This document shows, one piece after another, positions 43,198 through 52,761 of a stretch of 64,000 bases of DNA. This stretch comes from Bradyrhizobium oligotrophicum S58. GTDB taxonomy: Bacteria > Pseudomonadota > Alphaproteobacteria > Rhizobiales > Xanthobacteraceae. Position 1 is the first letter of the stretch; the number at the start of each line of letters is the position of its first letter. The notes under the pieces are model-generated. The model was not told the DNA's origin and made no database searches. It saw nothing but the letters and a program-made list of their open reading frames with translations. The position numbers and the translations under genes were made by a program. The DNA lies in NCBI RefSeq assembly GCF_000344805.1, contig NC_020453.1, forward strand, positions 4,311,001 through 4,375,000, read 5' to 3'.

Positions 43198-44397
43198 TCA
43201 GCCGGCCTTGCGGGCCGAGCGCCAAGACGGCGAGAGTCCCTCGCGCATGGCCAGCCGGCGCAGCGGTCCGATGCCGCCGATCAGATGCATGCCGACGGCG
43301 CGCAGCGACTGCATCGGCAGGAGATCGCTGAGAAGCGAGCGATTGGCGACGTCGATCATGAAGGTGCGGCTCAGGATGTCGGCGCGGCGCGCTGCGCCGT
43401 AGCGGGCGATCACCTGGGGCGCGCCGAGATCCTCGCCGGCCGCTTTCGCCTGGCGCACGGTTTCGGCGATGTCGACGCCGTCGCGCAGGCCGAGGTTCAG
43501 TCCCTGCGCGCCGATCGGCGGCACGACGTGCGCGGCTTCGCCGACCAGCGCGATCCGGTTCTGGGCGTAGCGCTGCGGCCGTTCGATCGCGAGCGGAAAC
43601 AGATGGCGGCCGGGTTCGACATGAACGCGACCGAAGATCGAATGCGATTGCCGCTCGGCGGCGGCCGAGAGCGCGTCATCGTCGAGGCTGAAGAGCCGCT
43701 CGGCCTCCTTCGGCGCCGCCACCCAGACCACGCTGCAGCGATCGCCCGGCAGCGGCACGAACACGCAGGGTCCCTGCGGCGTGTGGAATTCCGTCGAGAC
43801 GTTGTGGTGCGGCCGTGCGTGGGTGATGTTGAAGGTCAACGCCGCCTGCTGCAACGTGCGCCGGCTCACGCCGATGCCGGCGGCCTCGCGGCAGAGCGAA
43901 TGACGGCCGTCGGCGCCGACCACGAGTTGCGCGGTCAGCACGCGGCCGGATGCGCTGGTGACCGTGACCGCATCGCCGCCGCTCTGGACGCTTTCGGCGT
44001 CCTCGGTGATCCGCACCAAGCCGTCGGTCTCCGCGGCGCGCCGTTCGAGCGCTTCGACCAGGGCCGCATTGGCGATGTTGTAGCCGAACAGGTCGAGCCC
44101 GATCTCGTCGGCGACGAAGCGCACTTCGGGGACGCGGATCAGGCGGCCGGTATCGTCGACCAGCCGCATCGCCTTCAAGCCGGCGGCGCGATCGCTGCAC
44201 ATCTGCCAGACGCCGAGATCGTCGAGGAAATCGACCGAGCCGCCGAGCAGGGCGGTGGTCCGGTTATCGGCATACGGCGCCTGGCGGGCGACCAGGGCCG
44301 TCCGGGCTCCGGTCTGTGACAGGGCGATGGCGGCCGCAAGCCCGGCGGGCCCGCCGCCGACGACGATGACATCGAAGCTGGCATCTGTGTTGCTCAT
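43198..44397 (-). CDS. UbiH/UbiF-family FAD-dependent hydroxylase, 399 aa
   Basis: Predicted flavin monooxygenase acting on an aromatic ring, most likely in ubiquinone synthesis. Motifs: FAD-binding DVIVVGGGPAGLAAAIAL (8-25), the second FAD region VVGADGRHSLCREAAGI, and the late GEAAHVVPPIGAQGLNLGLRD (GD-type motif with E in place of D). ATG 44397 begins just before the dinucleotide-binding strand. Which ring position is hydroxylated cannot be told. Divergent from pcs. Confidence 0.85.
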   Translation of the reverse strand: MSNTDASFDVIVVGGGPAGLAAAIALSQTGARTALVARQAPYADNRTTALLGGSVDFLDDLGVWQMCSDRAAGLKAMRLVDDTGRLIRVPEVRFVADEIGLDLFGYNIANAALVEALERRAAETDGLVRITEDAESVQSGGDAVTVTSASGRVLTAQLVVGADGRHSLCREAAGIGVSRRTLQQAALTFNITHARPHHNVSTEFHTPQGPCVFVPLPGDRCSVVWVAAPKEAERLFSLDDDALSAAAERQSHSIFGRVHVEPGRHLFPLAIERPQRYAQNRIALVGEAAHVVPPIGAQGLNLGLRDGVDIAETVRQAKAAGEDLGAPQVIARYGAARRADILSRTFMIDVANRSLLSDLLPMQSLRAVGMHLIGGIGPLRRLAMREGLSPSWRSARKAG

Positions 44398-44515
44398 GCG
44401 GGAACATTTGACGTTCCTGCAGGGCTTTTTCAAGGGCGATGCGCGTGCCTGCGCGGCGCATCGCCGCAACAGCTTATATGCAATTTCCGCCGATTCCTGA
44501 TAGCACTGGCGCGGC

Positions 44516-45250
44516 ATGGATCAGTTGAAACCAGATAGCGCAGTGTCGGCCACGCCGACCCACCGCGCCGCCGCGCTTTCGGTGCACGTCTTCACCGCGC
44601 TCGGTGCGGGCGTCGCGCTGCTGGCGATGCTCGAGGCGGTGCGCGAGCATTGGACGGCGATGTTCTGGTGGCTCGGCGTGGCGCTGATCATCGACGGCAT
44701 CGACGGTCCGCTGGCGCGCTGGCTCGACGTCGTCCACGTGCAGCCGGACTGGTCGGGCGACGTGCTCGATCTCGTGGTGGACTTCACGACCTATGTATTC
44801 GTGCCGGCCTATGCCATCACAGCGAGCGGCATGCTGCTGCCATTGGCTGCCCCCGTGATCGGCGTCGGCATTGCGGTCACCGGCGCGCTGTATTTTGCCG
44901 ACCGCCGCATGAAGAGCGACGACAACCATTTCCGCGGTTTTCCGGGCCTGTGGAACATCGCCGCGTTCTACCTGTTCCTGCTGCATCCGACGCCGCTGCT
45001 CGGCACGCTCGGCCTCGCGATCCTGATCGCGCTGACATTCGTCCCGTTTCACGTCATCCACCCGGTGCGTGTCGAACGGCTGCGCTGGCTGACGCTGCCG
45101 CTGGTCGCGCTCTGGGGCGTGCTGGTCATCGATGCGCTGGGGAAGAATTTCGCCGTGGGCCCGATCGTGACGGCGCTGTTGTGCGCGATCGGCCTCTACA
45201 TCGTCGCGAGTGACTCCGCGATCCGCCTGTTGAGATCCTTGAAAGCATGA
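44516..45250 (+). CDS. pcs: Phosphatidylcholine synthase, 244 aa
   Basis: Condenses CDP-diacylglycerol with choline to form phosphatidylcholine, a route typical of plant- and animal-associated alphaproteobacteria. The CDP-alcohol phosphotransferase motif is at 60-89: D60G61, D63G64, A67R68, then G81, D85 and D89, with the Pcs-specific spacing. About eight membrane helices. ATG 44516 gives the expected length. Its stop overlaps the terC start (ATGA), so the two are coupled. Needed in Bradyrhizobium for normal membranes and, by published work on relatives, for efficient symbiosis. Confidence 0.94.
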   Translation: MDQLKPDSAVSATPTHRAAALSVHVFTALGAGVALLAMLEAVREHWTAMFWWLGVALIIDGIDGPLARWLDVVHVQPDWSGDVLDLVVDFTTYVFVPAYAITASGMLLPLAAPVIGVGIAVTGALYFADRRMKSDDNHFRGFPGLWNIAAFYLFLLHPTPLLGTLGLAILIALTFVPFHVIHPVRVERLRWLTLPLVALWGVLVIDALGKNFAVGPIVTALLCAIGLYIVASDSAIRLLRSLKA

Positions 45251-45972
45251 TCGACCTCCTGACCAGTCCCGAAGCATGGGCCGCGCTGCTGACGCTGACC
45301 GCGCTCGAAATCGTTCTCGGCATCGACAACGTCATCTTCCTGTCGGTGATCACCTCGCGCATCCCGCAGCCGCAGGCCACGCGCGCGCGGCAGATCGGGC
45401 TGGCGCTGGCCTTGGTCTTCCGCATCCTGCTGCTCAGCGTCCTGGTCTGGCTGATCGGGCTGACGGAGCCGGTGTTCTCGATCCGCGGTCTCGGCTTCTC
45501 CTGGCGCGACCTCATCCTGATCGGCGGCGGCCTGTTCCTGATCGCCAAAGCGACGCATGAGATCCATGCCGAGGTCGAGGCCCGTGAGGGGGACGAGCCG
45601 CAGGGCGGCGGCGCGAACAAGTTCTTCTGGGTGATCCTGCAGATCATCGTCATCGATCTCGTGTTCTCGCTGGACTCGATCATCACCGCGATCGGCATGG
45701 CCCAGGATCTCGAGATCATGATCGCCGCGGTCATCATCGCGGTCATCATCATGTACGTGTCGTCGGGACCGGTCGCGCGGTTCGTGGCAAACCACCCGAC
45801 CACCAAGATGCTGGCGCTCGCCTTCCTGGTGCTGATCGGCGTCGCGCTGGTCGCCGACGGCTTCGAGTTCCACATCCCGCGGGGCTACATCTACTTCGCA
45901 ATCGTCTTCGCGCTGGCGGTCGAGGCCTTCAACGTGATGGCGTCGCGCAACCGGAGGAAGCGCAAGGCCTGA
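45247..45972 (+). CDS. TerC-family integral membrane protein, 241 aa
   Basis: Membrane protein of the TerC/Alx group; some members export manganese or act during metalation of exported proteins. Conserved acidic helices are visible: ALEIVLGIDNVIFLSVI (about 19-35) and QIIVIDLVFSLDSIITAIGM (about 137-156), each with the Asp expected in the ion path. About seven helices and a basic C-terminus (RNRRKRKA). Translationally coupled to pcs. Confidence 0.88.
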   Translation: MIDLLTSPEAWAALLTLTALEIVLGIDNVIFLSVITSRIPQPQATRARQIGLALALVFRILLLSVLVWLIGLTEPVFSIRGLGFSWRDLILIGGGLFLIAKATHEIHAEVEAREGDEPQGGGANKFFWVILQIIVIDLVFSLDSIITAIGMAQDLEIMIAAVIIAVIIMYVSSGPVARFVANHPTTKMLALAFLVLIGVALVADGFEFHIPRGYIYFAIVFALAVEAFNVMASRNRRKRKA

Positions 45973-46138
45973 CGGGCGCCGAGTTGACAACGCCGTCGTG
46001 ATCGCCTTCGCTTTGGCCGGCAGCGCCGCTCAGCGGCGCCGCGGCCCGTTCGACGGGCCGGCTGTCCCATGAGAATCAGGTAATCGTCTAGGGTGGTTGG
46101 CCGGATTCTCGGATGCGGCCGATAGGGGAGATCGCGGG

Positions 46139-47113
46139 ATGGCCAAGGCGGTGCGCGTGCACAAGGTGGGAGGCCCCGAGGCGCTCGTCTATGAGCCGGT
46201 CGATCTTGCCGCGCCTGGTCCCGGCGAGGTCCGCATCCGCCAGCATGCGATCGGGCTGAACTTCATCGACGTGTATTATCGCACCGGCCTGTACAAGGCG
46301 CCGGGCCTGCCGTTCATCGCCGGCAACGAGGCGGCCGGCGAGGTGATTGCGGTCGGTCCTGGCGTCACCAATTTCCATCCCGGCGACCGCGTCGCCTACT
46401 ATGAGAACCTCGGCGGCTATGCCACCGAGCGCAACATCGGCTGGCAGCGCCTGGTCAAGCTGCCGGACCACATCACCTACGAGCAGGGCGCCGTGCTGAT
46501 GCTCAAGGGGCTGACGGTATGGTATCTGCTGCACAAGACCTTCAAGGTCGAGCCGCATCACCGCGTGCTGATCCACGCCGCGGCCGGCGGCATCGGCCTG
46601 CTGGCCTGTCAATGGGCGCGGGCGCTCGGCGCGCATGTCATCGGCACCGTCGGGTCGAAGGCCAAAGCGGATCTCGCGCTCGCCAATGGCTGCGATCACG
46701 TCATCCTCTACAACGAGGAAGACTTCGTCGGCCGGGTCAAGCAGATCAGCCGCGGCGAATTGTGCGACGTGGTCTATGACGGCGTCGGCAAGTCGACCTT
46801 TCCCGGATCATTGTCGTGCCTGAAGCCGCGCGGCCTGTTCGTCAGCTTCGGCAACGCATCAGGTCCGGTGCCGCCGTTCTCGATTGCCGAGCTGAACAGC
46901 CATGGCTCGCTGTTTGCGACACGGCCGAAGCTGAACGACTACATCGGCAAGCGCTCCGAACTGCTGGAGGGCGCCGACACGCTGTTCTCCGCCATCATCA
47001 GCGGCAAGCTGCACGTCCCGATCAATCACGCCTATGCGCTCAAGGATGCGGCGAAAGCCCATGCCGATCTCGAGAGCCGCGCCACGACCGGAGCATCGAT
47101 CCTGAAGCCGTAA
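46139..47113 (+). CDS. NADPH:quinone oxidoreductase (zinc-free MDR), 324 aa
   Basis: Medium-chain reductase of the Qor type, reducing quinones or enones with NADPH. The N-terminal GroES-like domain has IGLNFIDVYYRTGLYKAPGL; the Rossmann domain begins HAAAGGIGLLACQWA (about 148-162, AxxGxxG). No catalytic-zinc ligands are present, as usual for this group. ATG 46139 follows GGGGAG by about 9 bases. The gap before it contains two GC-rich hairpins that may end the pcs-terC transcript. Confidence 0.9.
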   Translation: MAKAVRVHKVGGPEALVYEPVDLAAPGPGEVRIRQHAIGLNFIDVYYRTGLYKAPGLPFIAGNEAAGEVIAVGPGVTNFHPGDRVAYYENLGGYATERNIGWQRLVKLPDHITYEQGAVLMLKGLTVWYLLHKTFKVEPHHRVLIHAAAGGIGLLACQWARALGAHVIGTVGSKAKADLALANGCDHVILYNEEDFVGRVKQISRGELCDVVYDGVGKSTFPGSLSCLKPRGLFVSFGNASGPVPPFSIAELNSHGSLFATRPKLNDYIGKRSELLEGADTLFSAIISGKLHVPINHAYALKDAAKAHADLESRATTGASILKP

Positions 47114-47127
47114 GACGAGCCTTGCCT

Positions 47128-47880
47128 CTAGGCCTCGTCCCGGATCGTATCGGCATCAGCAGCTGCCCGGCTCCACAGCACCGCATCCGTCTGGGCTGCC
47201 GCCGCTGGCGCGATCCGCGCCGGCGCGAGGCTGTCCTGCCCGTCGCGCCAATTGCGCTCGCGCTCGGGATCATCGAGCGCCAGGGCAAGCCCGTGGTTGA
47301 GCTCATAGAGGTCGGAGGCAAGCCCCGCCTGGTCGAGGGCGGCTCTGAGCGCGTCCTGGACCAGGGCGCGCAGCGCGACGTGCGGCGCCGATAAGGGGAC
47401 GTCGACGTCGCGCCCGGCCATGGCCAGGGCGCAGGCGCGCCGGTCGAACGAGGCATGCCCGCGACAGGCCAGCGGACGGGCCGGATGGATGATGCAGCCA
47501 CCGCGGACGACGAACGGGCAGGGCTGGCGCAGCTTCATCCGCTCGGTCTCGTTCAAGCCGCGCGTCGCCCGGTTGGCGAGCTTGACCCGGCGCGACAGCG
47601 AACCCAGGGCCGTTGCCGGCATGCGCTCGTCGATCTGGCGAATGTAGCGCGCCAGCAGAAATATCTCCGGTGCGGTCGCCGTCACGCGCAGCGCGCAACA
47701 GGACGGGCAGCCTTTTGCGCAGGCAAGGGCCGGCAGATGCGCGGCCTGGGCCTCGATATTGGCTTCGAACAGATCGAACGCGCGGTCGGCGAGCGTCGCA
47801 GCGAAGTTTTGCGATGCCGTGCGGACCGCCAGCAGCGAGCTGAACACCCGCTTCAGTTCAGTGAAAGCCACGTCGCTCAA
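47128..47880 (-). CDS. YkgJ-type cysteine-cluster protein, about 250 aa
   Basis: Contains ALACAKGCPSCCALRVTATA (CxxxCxxCC, about residues 52-71) and a later CPFVVRGGCIIHPARPLACRG, the two halves of the YkgJ-like zinc/iron-sulfur cysteine cluster. I choose TTG 47880 because GGAGG sits 6 bases upstream; TTG 47901 opens the frame earlier but has no ribosome site. Alpha-helical regions flank the cluster. The function of the family is unclear. Convergent with the quinone reductase gene. Confidence 0.82.
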   Translation of the reverse strand: MSDVAFTELKRVFSSLLAVRTASQNFAATLADRAFDLFEANIEAQAAHLPALACAKGCPSCCALRVTATAPEIFLLARYIRQIDERMPATALGSLSRRVKLANRATRGLNETERMKLRQPCPFVVRGGCIIHPARPLACRGHASFDRRACALAMAGRDVDVPLSAPHVALRALVQDALRAALDQAGLASDLYELNHGLALALDDPERERNWRDGQDSLAPARIAPAAAAQTDAVLWSRAAADADTIRDEA

Positions 47881-48001
47881 TGCGGTCCTCCGATGCCCCA
47901 ACGGTCAAAACGCCAGCGACCGCGGCGCACCCGGCGCACCGCGGTCGACAGCGGCAGGGCAGAGAGGACGCTCACTGCCACACCGAGCCCGGAAGCCGAT
48001 G

Positions 48002-48277
48002 TCAGGCAATGCCCTTGAGGATCGCCTCGAAACAGGGACGGGGGATGCGGAAGAAGCCGCGGCCGCCGGCGAAGGTCTGATAGTGCGGACGGGCCATGTC
48101 GAGCAGGCGCTCATACCATTCATTGGCCGTCAGGCTGGCGGGCTTCTCGCCGATCGAGTTGATGTCCGAGTTCGGGAAGAAACGAACGTGAATCAGCACC
48201 TCTTCGGTGGCGGCCGGGGCGATGTGGCTCCCGCTGTCCTCGACCGGCAGCACCCGAGCCAGATTGTCTCTCGCCAT
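48002..48277 (-). CDS. Conserved-looking small protein, 91 aa
   Basis: ATG 48277 follows AGGAGATG by about 6 bases. The protein is soluble, with a strand-rich centre (EEVLIHVRFFPNSDIN), a helix (SLTANEWYERLLDMARPHYQ) and a C-terminal RGFFRIPRPCFEAIL. GC-third bias matches real genes. It lies 121 bp before the YkgJ-type gene on the same strand. I do not recognise the family. Confidence 0.62.
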   Translation of the reverse strand: MARDNLARVLPVEDSGSHIAPAATEEVLIHVRFFPNSDINSIGEKPASLTANEWYERLLDMARPHYQTFAGGRGFFRIPRPCFEAILKGIA

Positions 48278-48578
48278 TCTTGCATCTCCTTCTATCGTGC
48301 CGACCTCGTTGTCGGCGGATGGTCATCAGCTTGGTCCCGGCAAGCCGCTCTCCTCCGAGCTGATCACATCCCGTACAACGCTATATCCATAAGGATACAA
48401 CGTAAGTCATCGGATCGCAGGTGTTTGGCCGGATCAGGATCGTTGTTCAGGGGGACGGCTGTCTTTGATCCAAGTCAAATGGCGGCGAGCCCGACCTTGA
48501 TGTTTGTGCCTCATCTGCAGGCAGTCGTGAGGCAGGCTTCGTGTCTGTCACGGAGCCTGCGTCTTGAACGGCAGTCGA
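48278..48578. other. Intergenic, no gene supported
   Basis: About 300 bp between the 91-aa gene and the 3' end of the aminotransferase gene, both on the minus strand. A lower-GC patch at 48365-48410 (ACGCTATATCCATAAGGATA) is a plausible promoter for the 91-aa gene. No strong hairpin. Confidence 0.45.
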
Positions 48579-49775
48579 TCAGGCGACGCAGCGCGCGGCG
48601 CCGACCTTGGTCAGGATCCCGTCCAGCGTGTCGATCATCGCTGCGATCTCATCGCGCGTCACGTTGAGGGCCGGCATGAAGCGCAGCGCATCCGGTCGCG
48701 GCGCATTCAGCAGCAGGCCGAGCTCGAAGGCATGGGCGACGATCGCCGGTGCGATCGGCCTGACGACGTCGAGCGCGAGCAGCAGGCCGCGACCGCGCAC
48801 CTCGCCGAGGCCGTGTCGCGCCGAGATGCGTTGCAGCTCGCTTTCGAGATAGATCCCGTTGTCGGCGACGGCCTTGAGAAACTCCGGCTTCTCGATGATG
48901 TCGAGCACGGCAAGCCCGGCGGCGCACATCAGCGGATTGCCGTTGAAGGTGCCGCCCTGATCGCCATGCTCGAAGCAGGAGGCCTCGTCGGTCGCCAGCA
49001 GTGCGGCCAGCGGGACGCCGCCGCCGATGCCCTTGCCGAGCGTCATGATGTCCGGCAGGACGTCGGCATGCTCATAGCCGAACAGTTTTCCTGTCCGGCC
49101 CATGCCGGTCTGGATTTCGTCGACGATTAGCAGCAATCCATGCTTCGTGGTCAGCGTCTGCAATTGCTGCAGGAACTTGTCGGTCGCAGGCCACACGCCG
49201 GCCTCGCCCTGGATCGGCTCCAGCATGATCGCGACCGTGTTGTCGGAGATCAGCGCCTCGACCGACGCGACGTCGTTCAGGCGCGCCTTGGGAAAGCCCG
49301 GCACCTTCGGCTCGAATAGCGGCTCGAACGCCTTCTTGCCCGAAGCCGACATCGTCGCCAGCGTGCGGCCGTGAAAGCCACCCTCGAAGGTGATGATCTC
49401 ATAGGCGCCGTTCTTGCGCAGCGCGCCGTATTTGCGCGCCAGCTTGATCGCGCCTTCGTTGGCCTCGGCGCCTGAGTTGGTGAAGAACACCTGATCGAAG
49501 CAGGAGCGGTCGGTGAGCGCCTTGGCCAGTTGCAGGCTGGTGTCGTTGAAATAGGCCGGGCTCGGCGTGATCAGCCGGGCAGCCTGGTCGCTGAGCGCCT
49601 TCGCAAGCTCCGCCGGCGCATGGCCGAGCGAGTTCACGGCCCAGCCCTGTATGAAGTCGAGATAGCGCTTGCCGCTGTCGTCCCACAGCCATGAGCCCTT
49701 GCCCTGCACGAACACGATGCGCGGACGCGCCGTGATCTCCATCAGAGCGTCATACGGATGGGGAGCGGTCAGCAT
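48579..49775 (-). CDS. argD: Class III aminotransferase, acetylornithine type, 398 aa
   Basis: PLP enzyme predicted to convert N-acetylornithine and 2-oxoglutarate (or run in reverse) in arginine synthesis; related members use other omega-amines. Landmarks: [18 protein letters not shown] (about 100), GGFHGRT (about 133-139), [14 protein letters not shown] (about 217-230) and the PLP lysine in [13 protein letters not shown] (about 243-255). No other arg gene is adjacent, so a second ArgD may exist elsewhere and the exact role is uncertain. AGGAGA precedes ATG 49775; just upstream lies a run of 12 C on the coding strand. Confidence 0.85.
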   Translation of the reverse strand: MLTAPHPYDALMEITARPRIVFVQGKGSWLWDDSGKRYLDFIQGWAVNSLGHAPAELAKALSDQAARLITPSPAYFNDTSLQLAKALTDRSCFDQVFFTNSGAEANEGAIKLARKYGALRKNGAYEIITFEGGFHGRTLATMSASGKKAFEPLFEPKVPGFPKARLNDVASVEALISDNTVAIMLEPIQGEAGVWPATDKFLQQLQTLTTKHGLLLIVDEIQTGMGRTGKLFGYEHADVLPDIMTLGKGIGGGVPLAALLATDEASCFEHGDQGGTFNGNPLMCAAGLAVLDIIEKPEFLKAVADNGIYLESELQRISARHGLGEVRGRGLLLALDVVRPIAPAIVAHAFELGLLLNAPRPDALRFMPALNVTRDEIAAMIDTLDGILTKVGAARCVA

Positions 49776-49791
49776 GTTCTATCTCCTATGC

Positions 49792-49803
49792 GGGGGGGGG
49801 GGG
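49792..49803. repeat. Homopolymeric tract of 12 G
   Basis: Twelve G in a row on the plus strand (C on the aminotransferase coding strand), ending 16 bp upstream of the aminotransferase start and next to its ribosome site. Such tracts are slippage-prone and can alter expression. A sequencing length error is also possible. Confidence 0.75.
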
Positions 49804-49820
49804 AACGAAGGGCCGAAAAG

Positions 49821-49856
49821 CGAGAAGGCCGCTCCTTTGCGGGAGCGGCCTTCTCG
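49821..49856 (-). terminator. Strong hairpin in the aminotransferase leader, possible terminator or attenuator
   Basis: A perfect 15-bp stem (CGAGAAGGCCGCTCC with its complement) around TTTGCG. On the minus strand it is followed by CTTTTCGG, so it could stop transcripts entering the aminotransferase gene, 46 bp ahead of its start. Direction and role are inferred. Confidence 0.5.
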
Positions 49857-50182
49857 AAAACCTGGAGCTGATGAGCTAGCTGATCAGCAACGTCTTCGGA
49901 CATGGCACGCCCCGGCATCGTCACGGCGGTGACGACGGCAAACGGCGGCGCGGCGGTTGGTCCGGTTGAAGATCATGCGGCGGGCCATACAGGTAAATTG
50001 CGACCGATGTCAAGCGGACAGGCGTGCTGCGCGCCCCTCGAGCTGGCCGGGACGACAGCGATGGGTGCTGCCGCGGCGGCCCTGTATCCGGCGCAGAACT
50101 GTTTAGTTTTAATTTTACCAAACATTTAGTCGCGGCGTTTACCGTGCCTCGGACCTCAAAGAGCGAGCGCTCAGGACGAGCG

Positions 50183-51310
50183 ATGTCGAAAGCCCAATTC
50201 ACGATCGCCGACGAAGTGCAGGAGGCGATTGCCGCCGGCTCGGCCGACCGCTGCTCCGGCGTTGCCGAGCGGGTCGCATCCCTGTTCATTGCGTCGGCCG
50301 GCAGCCTGGACGTCGAGCAGCACGCCCTGTTCGCCGACGTTTTCGAGCGCCTGATCAACACCATCGAGCTGCGTGCGCTGGCCGATGTCGGCGCCCGCAT
50401 TGCGCTCGCCGAACTTAGCGCCCAGCTGGCGCCGGTCCCGCAGGCCCCCGTGGGTGTGATCCGGCGGCTCGCACTTCACGATGAAATTTCCGTAGCGGGG
50501 CCGGTGCTCTCGGAATCGCCACGGCTGACCAACGAAGACCTGATCGAGATCGCCAAGACCCGGAGCGAGAAGCATCTGATCGCGATCGCCGGCCGCTGGT
50601 GGCTGCAGGAGATTGTGACCGATGCGCTGCTCGCGCGACGCTATCCGAGCGTGAGCCGGCAGTTGATGAAGAACCCGGGCGCGCGGGTATCGCCGGCGGG
50701 GTTTGCGGCCGTCGTTGCCCAGGCCGCGGGCGATGCAGAGCTCACGATCGCCGCCGGCATCAGGGCCGATCTTCCGGCGACTTTGCGCAGGACGTTGCTG
50801 GAGGGGGCCACCGAGGCGGTCAGGGCCAGATTGCTCGCGGCGGCGCCGCCGCACCTCTACGAGGAAATCCGCAGCGCAATCGCCGCGGCCGCGGCCGAAG
50901 CGGAGCAGGGCCTGTCGCGTTGCCGCGACTTCGGCAGCGCCAAGCTGGCGGTCGGACAGTTGAAGCAGACCGGCAGGCTGAACGAGACGCTGCTGCAGGA
51001 TTTTGCCCGCCAGCGGCGCTATACGGAAACGATTGCCGCGATCGCCGAACTCGCCAAATGCAGCATCGAGCTGGTTCGGCCGCTGATGCAGAGCCTGCGG
51101 AGCGACGGCATCCTGGTGCCCTGCAAGGCCGCCGGGCTGAGCTGGACCACGGTCACGGCCATCCTCGATAGCCGGTTCGTCTCGGGCGCAACGAAGCCCG
51201 ATGAGCTGATCAAACTCAAGAACCGGTATCTCGAGCTGACGCCGGACGAGGCGCAACGCCTGCTCAAGCTGTGGAGCTTGCGGACCGGCTCCCCGGCAAA
51301 CGGGAATTGA
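50183..51310 (+). CDS. DUF2336 domain protein, 375 aa
   Basis: All-helical alphaproteobacterial protein with HEAT-like character. Recognisable parts are the N-terminal SKAQFTIADEVQEAIAAGSA, VASLFIASAGSLDVEQHALF and the DUF2336-style LTNEDLIEIAKTRSEKHLIAI (about 114-134). ATG 50183 has AGGACGAG upstream; a 53-codon extension is discounted. The C-terminus is basic. Members have been linked to motility and envelope stress in caulobacters and rhizobia, but no mechanism is certain. Convergent with rimO. Confidence 0.82.
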   Translation: MSKAQFTIADEVQEAIAAGSADRCSGVAERVASLFIASAGSLDVEQHALFADVFERLINTIELRALADVGARIALAELSAQLAPVPQAPVGVIRRLALHDEISVAGPVLSESPRLTNEDLIEIAKTRSEKHLIAIAGRWWLQEIVTDALLARRYPSVSRQLMKNPGARVSPAGFAAVVAQAAGDAELTIAAGIRADLPATLRRTLLEGATEAVRARLLAAAPPHLYEEIRSAIAAAAAEAEQGLSRCRDFGSAKLAVGQLKQTGRLNETLLQDFARQRRYTETIAAIAELAKCSIELVRPLMQSLRSDGILVPCKAAGLSWTTVTAILDSRFVSGATKPDELIKLKNRYLELTPDEAQRLLKLWSLRTGSPANGN

Positions 51311-51322
51311 CCCGAGAGGCGA

Positions 51323-52648
51323 TCAGAACCCTGCAACCGTGCCGTGCAGATCGTATTCGTCGGCGCGATCGATCTTGGCCGTGACAATCTCGCCGACGCG
51401 CAAAGGACGGCGGCTCGAGACGTAGACGGCCCCGTCGATATCGGGGGCGTCCGCCTTCGAGCGGCCCTTGGCAACGGTCGGCCCGGTCTCGTCGATGATG
51501 ATCTGCTGACGGGTCCCGACCTTGCGCTTCAGCCTGCGCGCCGAAATTTTCTGCTGCCGCGCCATCAGGGCGTTCCAGCGCTCCTGCTTGATTTCGGCCG
51601 GCACCTGGTCGGGCAGGGCGTTCGACGTCGCGCCGGCGACGGGCTCATATTTGAAGCAGCCGAGCCGGTCGATCTCGGCTTCGTCAAGCCAATCCAGAAG
51701 ATAGGCGAAATCTTCGTCGGTCTCGCCGGGGAAGCCGACGATGAAGGTCGAGCGCAACGCCAGGTCCGGGCAAACGGTCCGCCAAGCCTTGATCCGGTCC
51801 AGGGTCTTGTCCTGGGCGGCTGGCCGCCGCATCGCCTTGAGGACGTTGGGGCTGGCGTGCTGGAAGGGGATGTCGAGATAGGGCAGCACCCGGCCCTCGG
51901 CCATCAGTCCGATGACCTCGTCGACATGGGGGTAGGGATAGACGTAATGCAGTCGGACCCAGGCGCCGAGATCGCCGAGCTCGCGGGCGAGATCGAGGAA
52001 ACGGGCCCTGACGCTGCGATCCTTCCACGTGCTCTCGGCATATTTCAGGTCCACCCCGTAGGCCGACGTATCCTGCGAAATGACCAGGAGCTCCTTCACG
52101 CCGGCCTCGACCAGGCGCTCGGCCTCGCGCAGGACGTCAGCCGCGGGCCGTGACACCAGATCGCCGCGGAGCTTCGGGATGATGCAGAAGGTGCAGCGGT
52201 TGTTGCAGCCTTCGGAAATCTTCAAGTAGGCGTAATGCCGGGGCGTCAGCTTGATGCCCTGAGGAGGAACCAGGTCGAGATGCGGATTGTGCACCGGCGG
52301 CAGCGCCCGATGGACAGCGTCCAGCACGCTCTCATACTGCTGAGGCCCGGTGATCGACAGCACGCCCGGATAGGCCTGTTCGATCTGCTCAGGCTCTGCG
52401 CCCATGCAGCCGGTCACGATCACCCTGCCGTTCTCGGCCACCGCCGAGCCGATCGCGGACAGCGATTCCTGCTTGGCGCTGTCCAGGAAGCCACAGGTGT
52501 TGACGATGACGACATCGGCGCCGTCATGCTTGCGGGCGAGCTCGTAGCCCTCGGCACGCAGCCGCGTGATGATGCGCTCGGAATCGACCAGCGCCTTGGG
52601 ACATCCGAGCGAAACAAAGCTGATCTTGGGCGCGGAACCCTGCTGCAT
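51323..52648 (-). CDS. rimO: Ribosomal protein S12 methylthiotransferase RimO, 441 aa
   Basis: Radical-SAM enzyme adding a methylthio group to an Asp of ribosomal protein S12. The N-terminal cluster ligands are C16, C52 and C81; the radical-SAM motif is C148-NNR-C152-TF-C155 (CNNRCTFC); a TRAM domain closes the protein (about 375-440). Length is standard, and the start [20 protein letters not shown] fits the family. Transcribed toward the DUF2336 gene. Confidence 0.95.
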   Translation of the reverse strand: MQQGSAPKISFVSLGCPKALVDSERIITRLRAEGYELARKHDGADVVIVNTCGFLDSAKQESLSAIGSAVAENGRVIVTGCMGAEPEQIEQAYPGVLSITGPQQYESVLDAVHRALPPVHNPHLDLVPPQGIKLTPRHYAYLKISEGCNNRCTFCIIPKLRGDLVSRPAADVLREAERLVEAGVKELLVISQDTSAYGVDLKYAESTWKDRSVRARFLDLARELGDLGAWVRLHYVYPYPHVDEVIGLMAEGRVLPYLDIPFQHASPNVLKAMRRPAAQDKTLDRIKAWRTVCPDLALRSTFIVGFPGETDEDFAYLLDWLDEAEIDRLGCFKYEPVAGATSNALPDQVPAEIKQERWNALMARQQKISARRLKRKVGTRQQIIIDETGPTVAKGRSKADAPDIDGAVYVSSRRPLRVGEIVTAKIDRADEYDLHGTVAGF

Positions 52649-52761
52649 CTTGGAACTGCCTGATGGGATAAGCGTGAGCTAGTCCGAATTACTCAGAAAG
52701 ACAAGGCTTTAAGGCGGTCACGTCCATGCTATGGATGAGGGCCCGGACACCCTGGTGATCG

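Larger units (their letters stand above)
49776..50182. other. Divergent control region between aminotransferase and DUF2336 genes
   Basis: 407 bp with no gene. It holds the 12-G tract, the 15-bp hairpin and, near 50100-50130, an AT-richer stretch (TTTAGTTTTAATTTTACCAA) that suits the promoter of the DUF2336 gene. Confidence 0.5.

Noticed and set aside
45990..46075. GC-rich hairpins after terC as a classical terminator
   Set aside because: Stems such as GCGCCGCT/AGCGGCGC exist but no T run follows, so a Rho-independent terminator is not supported.
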